Below are positions 62,278 through 64,000 of a stretch of DNA of 64,000 bases, one piece after another (within the stretch, counting starts at the first letter, position 1; each line of letters starts with the position of its first letter). The translations under genes and the position numbers were made by a program. The notes beneath the pieces were generated by a model. That model was given only the letters and a program-made list of their open reading frames with translations. It was not told the origin of the DNA and did not search any database. Location: positions 310,001 to 374,000 of the forward strand of contig JAKNDB010000107.1 in the NCBI GenBank assembly GCA_024305405.1, written 5' to 3'. Source of the DNA: Dirofilaria immitis. Its lineage: Eukaryota > Nematoda > Chromadorea > Rhabditida > Onchocercidae.

Positions 62278-64000
62278 AATTTTATCATAAGAAAATTCAA
62301 GTAAAACCTTTTGATGGTATTTTCATCAAAATTGCAAACCGATAAAATTTTATTTCCAATGAAACTTGAAAAATAACTTCTCTTCTTATATAATATGAAT
62401 TTAGTGGTTTCATAAATGTTAAAGGAAATAAGAGAGATAGAAATAACAATCGGATAGGACTATTATGAAAAAAAAGAATTAACGATCGTTTGAAGTTTGA
62501 CATATTAAACGATCACCGATTCTTAATGTCAACAATAAATCATATTTGTTATCCACAAGGATTTCCGGTAATCTATTGTTAAGAATTGACAAAAAAAAAC
62601 TTATTATTGATTATCAAAACACAACTTTTGTTATGACGATAATAAGATTGTTTCATTTAATTTTTCAACTAATTATATTTTAAAATAGATTGAAATAAAC
62701 TGGTATTTTCCATCTATTTCGATTCTCGAACTGCAAAACTTTTATATTCAATGTCATACAATGATGCTATCATATCTGATAATCGTATTTCGCCATCGCT
62801 ACGAATATATAACCTTCTTCTCCTCTTGCCTCTATCAATCCATCTATTTTTATCATCCATCTTTCATCAATTAAACTTCATTTATCCTTGAACCTAACAA
62901 AAATACTATATACTAATTCAAAAGTATTAGATTACTTTCCTTTCAATCCATCTCTTCTTGGATAAGAAAATCTGGAAAAGATTACCGTGAATTTAAAAAT
63001 TTTTTTATGAAATTAAATTTTGAGAAAGTGCAACAATTTTAAAAACTCTGAAAAAATTTGCTTATATATTAAGAAAATGAGTTAATGAGCAGATAAAAAT
63101 ATAGCATACATTTCTAAATTATTAGCTACATTTTTTATTTCTTTTTATAAATGAAAAAAATTATTAAAGGATTAAATGGAAGTATAATATTTCGTATTAT
63201 TTTAAAATCAAAAAAAAAAATAGTAATAATAAATTTATTTGAAAAAATTTAAATTTTTCTTCCTTTATTGCACGAAAATTTTATTATTTATTGATATTAA
63301 ATAGGCGAAAAATTGAAAATGTCTTTTAATTTAAATTTCGATTTCGAATTTAAAAATGAATTAAAATTCAAAAATAAAAATTTAAATTTCAAATAAGAAA
63401 AAATTTCAAAATAATTATACGAGCAATATGATTATAATGAATGAATATAGGAGAAATATTTATATAGATATATATGTATACAGTGGGAGGTTCCGGATAT
63501 ACTGATTCCGAGTATACTTAACTTTTGCTTCCATTTTCTTGATATCCCTCTTTTGATCTATACAAAGATATAAAATGTTGCCCTCAATAAATTCGTAGAT
63601 TAGAAGAAGGGAGTAATAGTGAGAACGATTCTACCTCGTTTCTTCTTCTCTTTAACTTTTCAAGGACAAATAATGCCGTACACTTTTAAATAACATTGAG
63701 CATACAATTATCTCTACATTAGAATCATTTGAGTTGAATGATTAAAATATTATCGAAGAAATAAAAAGTTATAAGGAATCAATCTATCTATTTTATTCAT
63801 TCATATGATTAAAAAATAATGATAAATCTCTTCATAGTTGCTTTGATAATCAGTCAAAAATTTCGGCATCTATCATTTCATACCTTTCATTATTTTTTCT
63901 ATTTTGCTAAAACAAACATTCATTACTTTCAAATATATCTTATCAATCTTTAATTTTCAATTGCTTCAGAAACATTTCATGATTAGTTTAAAAAATTAGA

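Larger units (their letters stand above)
59837..64000. other. Right-hand spacer, no gene seen
   Basis: Upstream DNA of arr-1 and beyond. Very AT-rich; the open stretches at 60369-60698 and 62297-62503 have no homology or splice context. Three repeat features are listed separately. No tRNA-like cloverleaf or conserved exon was found. Confidence 0.5.

Overview
The window is nuclear DNA of an AT-rich nematode, most likely a filarial (onchocercid) species. The evidence is many small exons separated by short GT-AG introns with TTTCAG-type acceptors, splice acceptors directly in front of start codons (the signature of spliced-leader trans-splicing), gene models that match nematode/metazoan proteins, and a decayed block of Wolbachia-derived genes at about 24.4-27.7 kb. 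I cannot name the species.

Layout: (1) 351-9636, minus strand: 24 exons of an ABCC5/MRP-5 type ABC transporter, cut by the window edge before its second nucleotide-binding domain. (2) 9.6-16.6 kb: gene-poor DNA with a CT tract, a MITE-like palindromic element and a 29-bp tandem repeat. (3) 16615-19826, plus: FBXO9. (4) 19.8-24.4 kb: mostly empty, with a (TA)n tract and a 54-bp repeat. (5) 24.4-27.7 kb: nuclear Wolbachia insertion holding remnants of ribD, a dGTPase gene (dgt) and virB4; part of the dgt remnant has been amplified into a four-copy, ~155-bp tandem array. (6) 28801-31172, minus: PLPP6-type PAP2 phosphatase. (7) 31795-36147, minus: splicing factor SLU7. (8) From a divergent promoter at ~36.2-36.4 kb, a plus-strand run: an unidentified small gene, EXOSC4 (Rrp41), EXOSC2 (Rrp4), 6-phosphogluconolactonase, and after a repeat-rich gap a type II membrane protein with a SEA domain (49818-53143). 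(9) 55787-59836, minus: beta-arrestin (ARR-1). (10) 59.8-64 kb: no gene seen, simple repeats.

Functionally this is a mixed neighbourhood: RNA processing (SLU7, two exosome subunits), carbohydrate/redox metabolism (PGLS), lipid phosphate metabolism (PLPP6), signalling (arrestin), ubiquitin ligase (FBXO9) and export (MRP-5). The two exosome genes next to each other, and the tight spacing in front of EXOSC4, suggest operon-like organisation.

A caution for anyone using these gene models: in eight of nine protein-coding genes the reading frame breaks exactly where a homopolymer is one base shorter than homology and exon phase require (18 cases, all deletions, no insertions). This looks like a deletion-biased sequence/assembly error rather than mass pseudogenisation. 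EXOSC2 is the only model that reads cleanly.
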